A stretch of 64,000 nucleotides of DNA from Variovorax ginsengisoli. GTDB taxonomy: Bacteria > Pseudomonadota > Gammaproteobacteria > Burkholderiales > Burkholderiaceae_C. Below the pieces are notes generated by a model. The model had not been told where the DNA came from, ran no database searches, and saw only the letters and a program-made list of their open reading frames with translations. Below are positions 36,815 to 45,932 of the stretch, in pieces. The position numbers were made by a program, and so were the translations under genes. The stretch spans positions 620,001-684,000 of the forward strand of contig NZ_RCZJ01000001.1 of assembly GCF_006438845.1 (NCBI RefSeq), written 5' to 3'. Positions within the stretch are counted from its first letter, which is position 1; every line of letters starts with the position of its first letter.

Positions 36815-37531
36815 ATGACAGCGCCCCGATTCCACGTCCTCATTCCCTGCGCCGGATCCGGCAGCCGTGCGGGCGGCGAAGGCCCCAAGCAGTACCGACC
36901 CATCGCCGGCCGGTCGATGGTCGCGCACACCCTCGAGGCCTTTCGTGCGCTCGGCGCCCGGTTCGCCACCCTGGCGTTGGTCGTCGCCCCGGAAGACGGC
37001 GAGGTGTCGGCGGCGCTGCCGCACTTTCCTGCTGCCGGCGAGCAGCTTTTCCGCGCGGGCGGGCCGAGCCGTGCAGCCACGGTGCGCAACGGGCTGCGGG
37101 CACTGCGCGCGGCCGGCGCGAGCCCCCACGACTGGGTGCTGGTGCACGACGCGGCGCGCTGTCTGGTGACGCCGACGCAGATCGAGGCGCTCATCGGTGC
37201 CTGCGAGCACGATCCGGTTGGCGGCCTGCTGGCGCACCGGCTGCCCGATACGCTGAAGGTCGCCACGCCGGAGGGTCGCGTCTCCACGACGCTCGGCCGC
37301 GCCGACAAGTGGCTGGCGCAGACGCCGCAAATGTTCCGCATCGCTCTGTTGCTCGATGCGCTGGACAAGGCTGGGGACGCGGTGACCGACGAGGCCAGCG
37401 CCATCGAGGCGCAGGGCCTGGCGCCACTCCTGGTGCCGGGCAGCGCTCAGAACTTCAAAGTCACCTACGCCGACGATTTCGCACTGGCCGAAGCCGTGCT
37501 GCTCGCGCGCCGCAACCCGGATCTTTCATGA
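36815..37531 (+). CDS. ispD: 2-C-methyl-D-erythritol 4-phosphate cytidylyltransferase
   Basis: IspD (238 residues) transfers CMP from CTP to methylerythritol phosphate in the non-mevalonate isoprenoid pathway. The nucleotide-binding loop [17 protein letters not shown] (about residues 10-26) contains the catalytic Arg and Lys, [11 protein letters not shown] follows, and [14 protein letters not shown] is the C-terminal family block. There is no clear RBS before the ATG. It overlaps ispF by four bases (ATGA). Confidence 0.95.
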   Translation: MTAPRFHVLIPCAGSGSRAGGEGPKQYRPIAGRSMVAHTLEAFRALGARFATLALVVAPEDGEVSAALPHFPAAGEQLFRAGGPSRAATVRNGLRALRAAGASPHDWVLVHDAARCLVTPTQIEALIGACEHDPVGGLLAHRLPDTLKVATPEGRVSTTLGRADKWLAQTPQMFRIALLLDALDKAGDAVTDEASAIEAQGLAPLLVPGSAQNFKVTYADDFALAEAVLLARRNPDLS

Positions 37532-38025
37532 CCGCTTCCAAACCTTTGTTCGACATCCGCGTGGGCGAGGGCTGGGACGTCCACCAGCTCGTGGCGGGGC
37601 GCAAACTGATCCTCGGCGGCGTCGAGGTGCCCCACGTCACTGGCTTGCTCGGCCACTCCGATGCCGACGTGCTGCTGCATGCCATCACCGATGCATTGCT
37701 GGGCGCCGCCGGCCTGGGCGATATCGGCCGACACTTTCCCGACACCGACGCCCGGTTCCATGGCGCCGATTCGGCCGTGCTGCTGGCCGAGGCCGCAAGG
37801 CGTGTGCGTGCGGCAGGGTGGGAGATCGGCAACATCGACAGCACCGTCATCGCGCAGGCGCCCAAGCTGGCACCACACATCGCTGCCATGTGCGTGCGCA
37901 TCGCGCAGACGCTCGGCATCGCGGTCGACCAGGTCAACGTGAAAGCGAAGACGGCGGAGAAACTCGGCCCGGTCGGCGAAGGTCGCGCGATGGAAGCGCG
38001 CGCCGTCGCCCTGCTGCACCGCTAG
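37528..38025 (+). CDS. ispF: 2-C-methyl-D-erythritol 2,4-cyclodiphosphate synthase
   Basis: IspF (165 residues) cyclises CDP-methylerythritol 2-phosphate and releases CMP. Metal ligands are in [10 protein letters not shown] and [26 protein letters not shown] and [16 protein letters not shown] complete the signature. Its length is typical of the family. Coupled to ispD; ispD and ispF remain separate genes here, unlike the fused ispDF of some proteobacteria. Confidence 0.96.
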   Translation: MTASKPLFDIRVGEGWDVHQLVAGRKLILGGVEVPHVTGLLGHSDADVLLHAITDALLGAAGLGDIGRHFPDTDARFHGADSAVLLAEAARRVRAAGWEIGNIDSTVIAQAPKLAPHIAAMCVRIAQTLGIAVDQVNVKAKTAEKLGPVGEGRAMEARAVALLHR

Positions 38026-38042
38026 CGCGGCGCACGCCCGGA

Positions 38043-39521
38043 CTACGGCTTCTTGCCCGGCACCTGCATCGGCTTGCCGGGCATGGCGCGCGGCATGCGG
38101 ATGTGGGCGGCAAAGCCGCGGCCCGGCGTGCTGGTCAGCGCGAAGGTGCCGCCCATCCGCTCGATGTTCTTCGCCACGATCGACAGGCCCAGCCCGGCGC
38201 CCGCTGCCGACGTGCGTGCCGCATCGCCACGGAAGAACGGCTTGGTCAGCTGCGACAGGATGGCGGGCGCCACACCCGCGCCGTGGTCGCGCACCTTGAT
38301 CAGCACCGCCTCGTCGTGCGCTTGCGCCTGGATCGTGATGTCGGCGATGCCGGTGGCAAGCGTGCGGCCATAGCGCCGCGCGTTCTCGACCAGGTTGGAG
38401 ATCACGCGCTGGAGCTCGACTTCGTCGGCCATCACGCGCAGGTCGGACGGCACGTCGACCTTGATCTTCATGTTGTCATGGTCCTGAACCGCATAGGTGC
38501 AGGCGTCGACCACGTCGCGCAGCAGCACGGGCTTGAAATCGACATGGTCGGGCCGCGCGTAGTCGAGGAACTTGTCGATGATGCCGTCGAGCTGGGCGAT
38601 GTCGGCCGCCATGTGTTCGCGCGCGTCTTCGTCAGCCACGCTCATCTCTGTTTCCAGGCGCAACCGTGCAAGGGGCGTGCGCAGGTCGTGCGAAATGCCC
38701 GCCAACATGATGGCGCGGTCCTGCTCGATCTTCGCCAGCTGATCGGCCATCCGGTTGAAGCCGATGTTCACCGCGCGAATCTCGTTCGTGCGGGCGCGTT
38801 CGTCGAGACGGTGCGCCTCGTACTCACCCTCGCGCACCTGCAAGGTGGCGCGCGAAAGCTGCTTGAGCGGCCGGTTGATGAAGCGCGTGATCACGGCCGC
38901 GCCGGCCAGCGAGAGCGTGATCGCCGAAAGCAGCCACACCAGCCAGGTGCGCCCGCCCACGCGGCTGAAGCGTGTGGGGTCGAGCAGCAGCCAGTAGGTA
39001 TCGCTCTCGATCGTGAATCCGATCCACAGGCCAGGCGCGTCGTTCACGCGACTGGCCACGGTCGTGCCTTCGCCGAGCTGTGCGATCAGCTCCTCCGTCA
39101 CCCGCAGGTCGAGCGTGCCGGTGGTGTAGGTCTCGAACCGGTCGTTGGGCTCGCGCGGCAAAATCCGGACGCCCTCCTGATCGGCCAGCGTCTTGATCAA
39201 CGACACCCGGGTGATCGCGTCGGAATACACCAGCGCCGCACGCGTCAGATTCACCAGTGACGCGATCTGATGGGCGGTCTGGATGGCGCGCGGTTCGTAT
39301 TCGAGCGCCCTGAAGGACTGGAGCCAGGCGAAGGTGCAGCCGAAAAGCAGCAGCACCAACAGAAAGAACGTGCGCCAGAACAGGCTTAGGCCCAGCTTCA
39401 GCCCCATGCGACGCCGGACCGGTGCCGTGCCCTCCAGCGGGCTGGGCATCGTGATCTGCGGTCCGTCGTCGGAGAAGGGGGCCGGTTGGGTGGTGTTCGG
39501 GCCGGCGGCCTCCGCGTGCAT
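38043..39521 (-). CDS. Sensor histidine kinase, EnvZ-like
   Basis: A 492-residue inner-membrane sensor kinase. Hydrophobic helices lie near residues 43-65 and 186-206, flanking a periplasmic region, then HAMP. The HisKA block ISHDLRTPLARLRLE has phospho-acceptor His278, and the ATPase has NLVENARRYG (N box), DHGAGV and GAGLGLSI. The first ~38 residues are a proline-rich cytoplasmic tail, so the start at 39521 may be upstream of the true one (an ATG 24 codons later is possible). It lies ten bases after the OmpR-like gene and is its likely partner. Confidence 0.9.
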   Translation of the reverse strand: MHAEAAGPNTTQPAPFSDDGPQITMPSPLEGTAPVRRRMGLKLGLSLFWRTFFLLVLLLFGCTFAWLQSFRALEYEPRAIQTAHQIASLVNLTRAALVYSDAITRVSLIKTLADQEGVRILPREPNDRFETYTTGTLDLRVTEELIAQLGEGTTVASRVNDAPGLWIGFTIESDTYWLLLDPTRFSRVGGRTWLVWLLSAITLSLAGAAVITRFINRPLKQLSRATLQVREGEYEAHRLDERARTNEIRAVNIGFNRMADQLAKIEQDRAIMLAGISHDLRTPLARLRLETEMSVADEDAREHMAADIAQLDGIIDKFLDYARPDHVDFKPVLLRDVVDACTYAVQDHDNMKIKVDVPSDLRVMADEVELQRVISNLVENARRYGRTLATGIADITIQAQAHDEAVLIKVRDHGAGVAPAILSQLTKPFFRGDAARTSAAGAGLGLSIVAKNIERMGGTFALTSTPGRGFAAHIRMPRAMPGKPMQVPGKKP

Positions 39522-39531
39522 CAAGCGCGCT

Positions 39532-40263
39532 TCAAGTCGTGCCGTCCGGCACGAACACATAGCCGACGCCCCAGACCGTCTGGATGTAGCGCGGCGCCGC
39601 GGCATCCGACTCGACCAGCTTGCGCAGGCGCGAGATCTGCACGTCGAGGCTGCGATCGAAGGGTTCGAACTCGCGGCCACGGGCGAGTTGCGCCAGCTTT
39701 TCGCGAGACAGGGGCTGGCGTGGATGACGCACCAGCGCCTTGAGCATCGCGAACTCGCCGGTGGTCAGCGAGAGCTCCTCGCCGTCCTTCTTGAGCGTCC
39801 GCGAGCCGAGGTCGAAGCTGAAGGGTCCGAACGCGACGGTTTCGTTGTCCGTCGAAGGCGCGCCTGGTGCCTCGAGCGGCGGACGCCGGCGCAGCACGGC
39901 GTGCACGCGTGCCAGCAGTTCGCGCGGGTTGAAGGGCTTGCCGAGATAGTCGTCGGCGCCGACTTCGAGACCGACGATGCGGTCCACGTCTTCGCCTTTG
40001 GCCGTCAGCATGATGATTGGCGTGCGGTCGTTGGCGGCGCGCAGACGGCGGCAGACCGACAGTCCGTCCTCGCCCGGCATCATCAGGTCCAACACGATCA
40101 GGTCGACGGTATCGCGCAGCAGGATGCGGCTGAGCGCCTTTCCGTCCTCGGCGACGATCACCTCGAAACCTTCCTGGGTCAGGTAGCGGCGGAGCAGGTC
40201 ACGGATGCGCGCGTCGTCATCGACGATCACGACTTTGTCGGTGCGGGCGGAAGTCTGATTCAT
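39532..40263 (-). CDS. ompR: Response regulator, OmpR family
   Basis: A 243-residue two-domain regulator. The receiver domain has the acidic pair in VVIVDDDARIRD, the phospho-acceptor Asp59 in LIVLDLMMPGEDG and the Lys in LGKPFNPREL. The C-terminal winged helix ends with RYIQTVWGVGYVF. The overall sequence, including GEDVDRIVGLEVGADDYLGK, is very like OmpR. The ATG at 40263 is chosen because the family begins a few residues before the receiver strand; upstream frame is not conserved in type. First gene of an ompR-envZ-like operon; stimulus probably osmotic or envelope-related. Confidence 0.88.
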   Translation of the reverse strand: MNQTSARTDKVVIVDDDARIRDLLRRYLTQEGFEVIVAEDGKALSRILLRDTVDLIVLDLMMPGEDGLSVCRRLRAANDRTPIIMLTAKGEDVDRIVGLEVGADDYLGKPFNPRELLARVHAVLRRRPPLEAPGAPSTDNETVAFGPFSFDLGSRTLKKDGEELSLTTGEFAMLKALVRHPRQPLSREKLAQLARGREFEPFDRSLDVQISRLRKLVESDAAAPRYIQTVWGVGYVFVPDGTT

Positions 40264-40436
40264 TTCTACAACAGTGAATTTGTAACAGGCGCGATTCTGA
40301 AGGCGTTGCACGCCCATTCGTCTGCTTTCTGTGCTTGTCTGACACTAAGTTACAAAACTTGCCGTCTCTCGCTGTCGGTTTATCAGGGGGACAAGGCTTG
40401 ATGGCAAAGTGAATGAGTTCCCGCTCAACGCCATTC

Positions 40437-40784
40437 ATGAAATCCTCCGAACGCCTTCTGATCGCTCTCTTCATGTCGCCTGCCTGCGCTTCGGCTTGGG
40501 CGCTCAATCCGGGTGTGATGCAGGTCGGGGGGGCGACGCGTGTCGAGGTGCGGAGAGCTGTCGAGTTGCACCGCGCTTCGCAACAGGAGGAATTGCGGCG
40601 AGAGGAGGCCGAGGCCGGCCGGCGGCTCACGCCGGCCGAGCTGGGCGAACTGCGCAGCCAAGTACGCGGCGCCTGGTCGCCGCGCTACCATGCGCCCCGG
40701 GCTGGCGAGGTGACAACGCCAGAGCCGACCTTGTCGCCGCCGACACAGCGCTCGCTCACCATGCCGCGCAGTCAGCGGCCTTGA
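40437..40784 (+). CDS. Hypothetical secreted protein, 115 residues
   Basis: Starts MKSSERLLIALFMSPACASA, a plausible Sec signal with cleavage near ASA-WA. The mature part has an Arg/Glu-rich helix (VEVRRAVELHRASQQEELRREE) up to about residue 60, then a proline-rich tail. I recognise no family. An alternative start eight codons upstream is possible. It lies upstream of the SIMPL gene on the same strand with a 55-base gap and divergent from the ompR-like gene, so it could be envelope-related. Confidence 0.6.
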   Translation: MKSSERLLIALFMSPACASAWALNPGVMQVGGATRVEVRRAVELHRASQQEELRREEAEAGRRLTPAELGELRSQVRGAWSPRYHAPRAGEVTTPEPTLSPPTQRSLTMPRSQRP

Positions 40785-40839
40785 CCAGGGAGGGCCCCCA
40801 TCGCGGGCTCTGTCTGTATTTCAATCTAGGGAGAAGAAT

Positions 40840-41535
40840 TTGAACGCAATGAAGACCATTGCCGCGCTTGCCATGCTGGCTTGTGCCGGCGCAGCCGCGG
40901 CCCAGACACCGCCGCCTCAAAACGTGTTGCAGCTTTCTGCCAACGGCACCGTCGAAGTCCAGCAGGACATGCTGAGCATGACGCTGAGCACGACGCGCGA
41001 CGCCGCCGAGGCGGCGACCGTGCAAACGCAACTCAAGGCAGCCTTGGATGCGGCATTGACCGAAGCGCGCAAGAATGCGCAACCCGGCCAACTTGATGTG
41101 CGCACTGGCAATTTCAGCCTTTCGCCGCGCTACACGCGCGAAGGCAAGATCAACGGCTGGCAGGGCTCGACCGAACTGGTGCTCGAGGGTCGCGACTTTC
41201 CGCGCATCACGCAGACCGCGGGTCGGATCAGCACCCTCACGGTGGGCAACGTCGGCTTCGGGCTGAGCAATGAGCAACGGGCCAAGGTGGAAACCGAGGC
41301 GCAATCCATCGCGATCGAGAACTTCAAGCAGAAGGCCTCGGAACTGGCCAAGGGTTTCGGCTTCAGCGGGTACTCGCTGCGCGAGGTGTCGGTGAACGCC
41401 AATGAAGGGGGCCCGATTCGCCCGCGCATGATGGCCGCGCAGGCCAAATCCATGTCGGCCGACGCGCCGGTTCCGATCGAGGCCGGCAAGACCACCGTCG
41501 TGGTCAACGTCTCAGGGGCTGTTCAGCTCAAGTAG
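40840..41535 (+). CDS. SIMPL domain (DUF541) periplasmic protein
   Basis: A 231-residue protein with a signal peptide (hydrophobic to about residue 20, cut near AAA-Q) followed by a SIMPL/DUF541 domain, as in the E. coli YggE oxidative-stress protein and BP26 of Brucella. The family start LQLSANGTVEVQQDMLSMTLS is clear. The TTG at 40840 is preferred because AGGGAGA lies a few bases upstream; an ATG three codons later has less ideal spacing. The molecular function of the family is not settled. A strong hairpin covers its stop codon. Confidence 0.88.
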   Translation: MNAMKTIAALAMLACAGAAAAQTPPPQNVLQLSANGTVEVQQDMLSMTLSTTRDAAEAATVQTQLKAALDAALTEARKNAQPGQLDVRTGNFSLSPRYTREGKINGWQGSTELVLEGRDFPRITQTAGRISTLTVGNVGFGLSNEQRAKVETEAQSIAIENFKQKASELAKGFGFSGYSLREVSVNANEGGPIRPRMMAAQAKSMSADAPVPIEAGKTTVVVNVSGAVQLK

Positions 41536-41565
41536 CCGGGTGCGCCCGCACGCGCGCACCGGCTA
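41533..41565. other. Strong hairpin between convergent genes
   Basis: TAGCCGG-g-TGCGC pairs with GCGCA-CCGGCTA around an eight-base loop: 12 pairs with one bulge. It starts at the SIMPL stop and ends 24 bases before the bdhA stop. No T-run follows on either strand, so it may protect 3' ends or pause polymerase and need not be a classical terminator. Confidence 0.5.
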
Positions 41566-41589
41566 GCCGGCCTTGCTGGTCTTGCTGGC

Positions 41590-42360
41590 CTATTGTGCCG
41601 TCCAGCCTCCGTCCATTTGCCAAGCGACGCCGCGCACCTGGTCGGCAGCGGGCGAGCACAGGAACACGGCCAAGCCACCCAGTTGCTCCACCGTGGTGAA
41701 CTGCAGCGAAGGCTGCTTTTCGCCAAGGAGTTCGACCTGGGCCTCGGCCAATGAGATGCCGTCGCGCTTCGCCCGAGCGTCGATCTGCTTCTGCACCAGC
41801 GGCGTCAGTACCCAGCCGGGGCAGATGGCGTTGCTGGTCACGCCGGTCGTCGCGAGTTCGAGGGCCGCCGATTTGGTGAACCCGACGATGCCGTGCTTCG
41901 CGGCGACATAGGCCGACTTCTGCGCCGAGGCCACCAGGCCGTGGGCCGACGCGATGTTGATGACGCGGCCCCAGTTGGCTTCGCGCATTGCAGGAATCGC
42001 CAGGCGCGTGGTGTGGAAAGCGCTGGTCAGATTGATCGCGATGATCGCGTCCCATCGCTCGACCGGAAACTCCTCGATCTTCGCCACGTGCTGGATGCCG
42101 GCGTTGTTGACGAGGATGTCGACCCGTCCGAAGCGGAAAGCGGCAAACGTCATCATTTCCTCGATCTGCTGCGGCTGGCTCATGTCGGCACCGTGATACG
42201 CCACATCGACGCCCAACGCCTCGATTTCCTTGCGCGGCGCCTCGGCATCGCCGAAGCCGTTCAGCACGATGCGCGCACCTTGTTGCGCGAGAGCTTTGGC
42301 GATGGCCAGCCCAATGCCGCTGGTGGACCCCGTCACGAGGGCGGTCTTGCCTTTGAGCAT
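41590..42360 (-). CDS. bdhA: 3-hydroxybutyrate dehydrogenase
   Basis: A short-chain dehydrogenase (256 residues) that interconverts D-3-hydroxybutyrate and acetoacetate with NAD in polyhydroxybutyrate turnover. TGSTSGIG is the cofactor loop, NNAGIQHV follows, and the catalytic Ser and Tyr-x3-Lys lie in NIASAHGLV and AYVAAKHG. AICPGWVLTPLVQKQI and the C-terminal WQMDGGWTAQ are specific to the BDH1 family. GGAGA precedes the ATG at 42360. PhaR, the PHB repressor, is encoded 4 kb away. Confidence 0.92.
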   Translation of the reverse strand: MLKGKTALVTGSTSGIGLAIAKALAQQGARIVLNGFGDAEAPRKEIEALGVDVAYHGADMSQPQQIEEMMTFAAFRFGRVDILVNNAGIQHVAKIEEFPVERWDAIIAINLTSAFHTTRLAIPAMREANWGRVINIASAHGLVASAQKSAYVAAKHGIVGFTKSAALELATTGVTSNAICPGWVLTPLVQKQIDARAKRDGISLAEAQVELLGEKQPSLQFTTVEQLGGLAVFLCSPAADQVRGVAWQMDGGWTAQ

Positions 42361-42386
42361 GATGATCAATCTCCGGATGAATTAGG

Positions 42387-43379
42387 ATGCAACGAGCCGA
42401 TTATCAGTACCCGCAGCGCGCCCCGCTCATGACCGAACCGACCCTTTCTTTTGCCGATTGTGCGGACGCACAGGGCGGTCATCGCATGGCCTATTGGCAA
42501 TGGGGCGACTCGGACAGCGCGCACGTTGTCTTGTGCGTGCATGGCCTGACGCGCCAGGGACGCGACTTCGACGTGTTGGCGCGAGACCTCGTCGAGCGCG
42601 CCAACGGCGACGTCCGCGTGGTGTGCCCCGATGTCGTCGGCCGCGGCCAGAGCGATTGGCTGCGCGATCCGCTTGGCTATCAGTTGCCCCTGTACGCGTT
42701 GGACATGGTCGCGCTGCTTGCGCGCCTTCATTCGGAGCGAGCCATCGAATCGCTCGATCACGTGGGCACCAGCATGGGAGGACTGATCGGCCTGCTCGTC
42801 GCAGGTCACCGCGGGCTTCCCTTGCCATCGCCGGTACGGCGCCTGGTGCTCAACGACGTCGGCCCGACGATCGATGCTGCGGCGCTCCAGCGGATCGGAA
42901 GCTACCTTGGCAACGTGGGGCGCTTCGCTACGCTTCAGGAGGCAGCGGACGCAATGTGGCAGGTATCGCAAAGTTTCGGGCCGCACACGTCGGCCGAGTG
43001 GTTGGCGTTGTCGGAGCCGATGGTGGCGTCGGCGTCGCAACGAACGTCGGACGGGTCGGCCAAGACGCCGGGTGACGTGAATCAAGGCCCCTTCGTCCTG
43101 CATTACGACCCGGCCATCGCCGTGCCGTTTCGGGCCATCACCGCCGAAGCGGCTGCACAGGGCGAGGCCGTCATGTGGGCGCTGTACGACGCGGTCACTG
43201 CGCAGACCTTGCTCACGCGTGGCGCGCAGTCCGATCTTCTGTCCGCGGCCACGGCGCAGGCCATGACCCACCGCGGTCCGCGCGCGCGCCTGGTGGAGTT
43301 CCAGGGCGTCGGGCATGCGCCGACCTTTGTCGCGCCGGCACAGAGTGCTGCGGTGGTCTCTTTTCTGTTCGACCAGTGA
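42387..43379 (+). CDS. Alpha/beta hydrolase
   Basis: A 330-residue hydrolase of the alpha/beta fold. VLCVHGLTRQGRDFD is the oxyanion region, DHVGTSMGGLIGLL carries the nucleophile Ser, LNDVGPTID marks a conserved strand, and FQGVGHAPTF holds the catalytic His. All catalytic residues are present. No signal peptide is seen. Starts at 42387 or 42429 are both possible, neither with a good RBS. The stop overlaps the relA GTG (GTGA). The substrate is unknown; ester or epoxide are possible. Confidence 0.88.
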   Translation: MQRADYQYPQRAPLMTEPTLSFADCADAQGGHRMAYWQWGDSDSAHVVLCVHGLTRQGRDFDVLARDLVERANGDVRVVCPDVVGRGQSDWLRDPLGYQLPLYALDMVALLARLHSERAIESLDHVGTSMGGLIGLLVAGHRGLPLPSPVRRLVLNDVGPTIDAAALQRIGSYLGNVGRFATLQEAADAMWQVSQSFGPHTSAEWLALSEPMVASASQRTSDGSAKTPGDVNQGPFVLHYDPAIAVPFRAITAEAAAQGEAVMWALYDAVTAQTLLTRGAQSDLLSAATAQAMTHRGPRARLVEFQGVGHAPTFVAPAQSAAVVSFLFDQ

Positions 43380-45616
43380 AGCGCGATTCTTCCGGCGTGC
43401 AGGCACGTGGGGGCAACGACGCGGTGGTGGTCGACTATCCGCTGTCGGCCGCCACCGCCGAGCGCACGCCGGTGATGGACAACATGCTCGCGCGTGCCCG
43501 CGCCTTTGCCGCGCCGCTGATCGCCGACGAAACGCTCGAAACCGGCGAGAACACGCTGGCTCACGCCGACGCCGTGGCGGGCATCGTGGCTGCGATGGGC
43601 GGGTCGGAGGCAATGCAGGCCGCAAGCTACCTCGTTTATTCCTGTCAGCATCTGAACAGGCCACAGGAAGTGATCGCCAAGGTGTTTGGCGAGAACTTCG
43701 CGGCGTTGGCGGTCGAGACCACGAAGCTGGTCCACGTCCAGAAGCAAGCGCGTTCGGCCACCGCCGGCGCGCACACGGCAGACGGCAATGGCGCGCAGAC
43801 CGAGAACGTGCGCAAGATGCTGCTGGCGTTCTCTCGCGACCTTCGCGTCGTGATGCTGCGGCTCGCTTCGCGATTGCAGACGCTTCGCCATGCCGCTGTC
43901 ATCAAGCAGCCGGTTTCGGAGAGCGTGGCGCGAGAATCCTTGCAGGTCTTTGCGCCGTTGGCCAACCGGCTGGGCATCTGGCAAGTGAAATGGGAGTTGG
44001 AGGACCTGTCGTTTCGGTTTCTAGAGCCCGAGACCTACAAGCTCATCGCTCAGCTGCTCGACGAGAAGCGCGTCGAGCGCGAAGGCTACGTCGAGCAGTT
44101 GCGGCTCCAACTCGAGCGCGAACTGCAAGGCGAAGGCATTGCGGCCACGGTGCAGGGTCGCCCCAAGAACATCTACAGCATCGTGAAGAAGATGCGCGGC
44201 AAGTCGCTGGACTTCGCGCAAGTCTTCGACATTCTCGCGCTGCGCGTCGTGGTACCAAGCGTGAAAGACTGCTACGCGGCGCTGGCTTGGGTGCACTCGC
44301 ACTTTCAGCCGCTCGATGAGGAGTTCGACGACTACATCGCACGCCCCAAACCCAACGGCTACCAGTCGCTCCACACCGTGGTCCGCAAAGCGGCCGACGG
44401 CAAACCTGGCAAGCCCATCGAGATCCAGATCCGCACTGAAGAGATGCACGATCACGCCGAGCATGGCGTCGCTGCGCACTGGGCTTACAAGGAAGCCGGC
44501 CCCAAGGGCTACGCCGGCGTATGGGCCGGTGGTGAGTACGACGCGAAGATCGCGGTGTTGCGGCAACTGCTGGCCTGGGAGCGAGATCTGTCGGACGGAC
44601 AGCAGGGACAGGGCCTGTTCGAGGACCGCATCTATGTGCTGACGCCCGACGCTGCCATCGTCGAACTGCCGCAGGGCGCGACCGCGGTCGATTTCGCCTA
44701 CACGGTGCATACGAGCCTGGGTCACCGCTGCCGCGGCGCGCGCATCGACGGCGCCATGGTGCCGTTGAACACGCCGCTGCAGAACGGCCAGACCGTCGAG
44801 ATCATCGCGGCGAAGGAGGGCGGTCCATCCCGCGACTGGCTCAATGCCGAACTCGGCTATCTCGCCAGCCATCGCGCGCGCGCCAAGGTGCGCGCGTGGT
44901 TCAACGCGCAGGTCATGCACGAGACCATCGCGAAAGGTCGCGAGGCGGTGGAGAAGCTCCTCCAGCGAGAGGGCAAGACCTCGACCCGTCTCGAGGATCT
45001 GGCATCGCAGCTTGGCTTCAAGTCGGCGGATCACCTGTTCGAGGTGGTCGGCAAGGACGAGTTCTCGCTGCGCAACATAGAGACTTTGCTGCGTCCGCCA
45101 GAGCCGGCCCCTGGGCCCGACGACGGCGTGCAACTGAAGAAGTCGCGCGCCAGCGACAAGGCGTCGAAAGGCGGCGTGCTCGTGGTCGGCGTGTCGTCGT
45201 TGATGACCCAACTGGCCAAATGCTGCCGGCCAGCGCCGCCCGATGCGATCGGGGGCTTCGTGACGCGCGGCCACGGCGTGAGCGTGCATCGCCGTGATTG
45301 CAGCAATTTCCGCACGATGGTGGGTCACAACCCGGAACGCGTGATCGATGTCGAGTGGGGCCTTCCCAAATCCGAAGACGGTTCGCTGTATGCGGTCGAC
45401 GTGGCGGTGGAAGCCGCCGACCGCCAGGGCCTGTTGCGCGATATTTCGGATGTGTTCACGCGCGAGAAGATGAATGTGATCGGCGTGCAGACGCAGTCTC
45501 TCAGGGGCACGGCATGGATGACGTTCACCGTAGAAATCACCGACACGGCGCGTCTTGCGCAGGTGTTGAAGATGGTCTCCGCCGTGAATGGCGTGAGATC
45601 TTCTCGTCGCCGCTGA
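43376..45616 (+). CDS. relA: GTP pyrophosphokinase (RelA-type ppGpp synthetase)
   Basis: A 746-residue stringent-response synthetase. The N-terminal HD hydrolase domain (residues about 60-170) has lost its His-Asp pair (LVYSCQHLN where hydrolases have a HD motif), and the synthetase has the EFDD form (near 315) followed by RPKPNGYQSLHT; both features mark monofunctional RelA, not SpoT. A TGS domain lies near 416-475 and an ACT domain near 671-740. The GTG at 43376 gives a length almost equal to E. coli RelA and overlaps the hydrolase stop. RelA makes (p)ppGpp on ribosomes carrying uncharged tRNA. Confidence 0.93.
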   Translation: MKRDSSGVQARGGNDAVVVDYPLSAATAERTPVMDNMLARARAFAAPLIADETLETGENTLAHADAVAGIVAAMGGSEAMQAASYLVYSCQHLNRPQEVIAKVFGENFAALAVETTKLVHVQKQARSATAGAHTADGNGAQTENVRKMLLAFSRDLRVVMLRLASRLQTLRHAAVIKQPVSESVARESLQVFAPLANRLGIWQVKWELEDLSFRFLEPETYKLIAQLLDEKRVEREGYVEQLRLQLERELQGEGIAATVQGRPKNIYSIVKKMRGKSLDFAQVFDILALRVVVPSVKDCYAALAWVHSHFQPLDEEFDDYIARPKPNGYQSLHTVVRKAADGKPGKPIEIQIRTEEMHDHAEHGVAAHWAYKEAGPKGYAGVWAGGEYDAKIAVLRQLLAWERDLSDGQQGQGLFEDRIYVLTPDAAIVELPQGATAVDFAYTVHTSLGHRCRGARIDGAMVPLNTPLQNGQTVEIIAAKEGGPSRDWLNAELGYLASHRARAKVRAWFNAQVMHETIAKGREAVEKLLQREGKTSTRLEDLASQLGFKSADHLFEVVGKDEFSLRNIETLLRPPEPAPGPDDGVQLKKSRASDKASKGGVLVVGVSSLMTQLAKCCRPAPPDAIGGFVTRGHGVSVHRRDCSNFRTMVGHNPERVIDVEWGLPKSEDGSLYAVDVAVEAADRQGLLRDISDVFTREKMNVIGVQTQSLRGTAWMTFTVEITDTARLAQVLKMVSAVNGVRSSRRR

Positions 45617-45642
45617 AAAACGTCTTTTCAGCCTGCTACAAT
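45613..45642 (+). promoter_or_regulatory. Promoter for tRNA-Val
   Basis: An extended -10, TG-C-TACAAT (45634-45642), lies 22 bases before the tRNA. CTGAAA at 45613-45618 is a fair -35 with 18-base spacing. The bases after the -10 are GC-rich (GCGGCTC), the discriminator type found at stringently controlled stable-RNA promoters. An inverted repeat CTGAAAA/TTTTCAG overlaps the relA stop. Confidence 0.65.
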
Positions 45643-45664
45643 TGCGGCTCTCGGACACATCCTT

Positions 45665-45741
45665 AGGCGCGTAGCTCAGCTGGTTAGAGCACCACCTTGA
45701 CATGGTGGGGGTCGTTGGTTCGAGTCCAATCGCGCCTACCA
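45665..45741 (+). tRNA. tRNA-Val (anticodon GAC)
   Basis: A 77-base cloverleaf: acceptor AGGCGCG/CGCGCCT, D arm with GCTC/GAGC, anticodon arm CCACC-TTGACAT-GGTGG with GAC at the anticodon, T arm GTTGG-TTCGAGT-CCAAT, and an encoded ACCA 3' end. It decodes GUC and GUU. It follows relA directly and ends in a hairpin terminator. Confidence 0.97.
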
Positions 45742-45792
45742 GAATTTCCCGCTGAAGAAGACCAGTCTTCAGGCTCTCGGGAATTCTTTTTT
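45741..45792 (+). terminator. Intrinsic terminator after tRNA-Val
   Basis: AGAATT-t-CCCG pairs with CGGG-AATTCT, and inside it CTGAAGA pairs with TCTTCAG. The T6 run at 45787-45792 follows. The hairpin begins at the last base of the tRNA. Confidence 0.85.
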
Positions 45793-45932
45793 CCTTCTTT
45801 GCACCCATGCCGTCGCGCCATTCGCGCACGCAAGGGTTCGATCTTTCCTCCGGTTCTAGGCACTTCAACGAATGGCGTGAATGTCATCGATTGTGGTACC
45901 TTGGATGTCCGACTTTCACCGCCTAGAACGTG

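Noticed and set aside
33229..38025. A 1598-codon open frame antisense to mfd and running over ispD/ispF
   Set aside because: A composition artefact over real genes with complete domains; only its last part matches ispF, which has its own start at 37528.
43376..45616. Bifunctional SpoT/Rel assignment
   Set aside because: The HD pair is absent and the synthetase has EFDD where bifunctional enzymes have RxKD, so RelA fits better.
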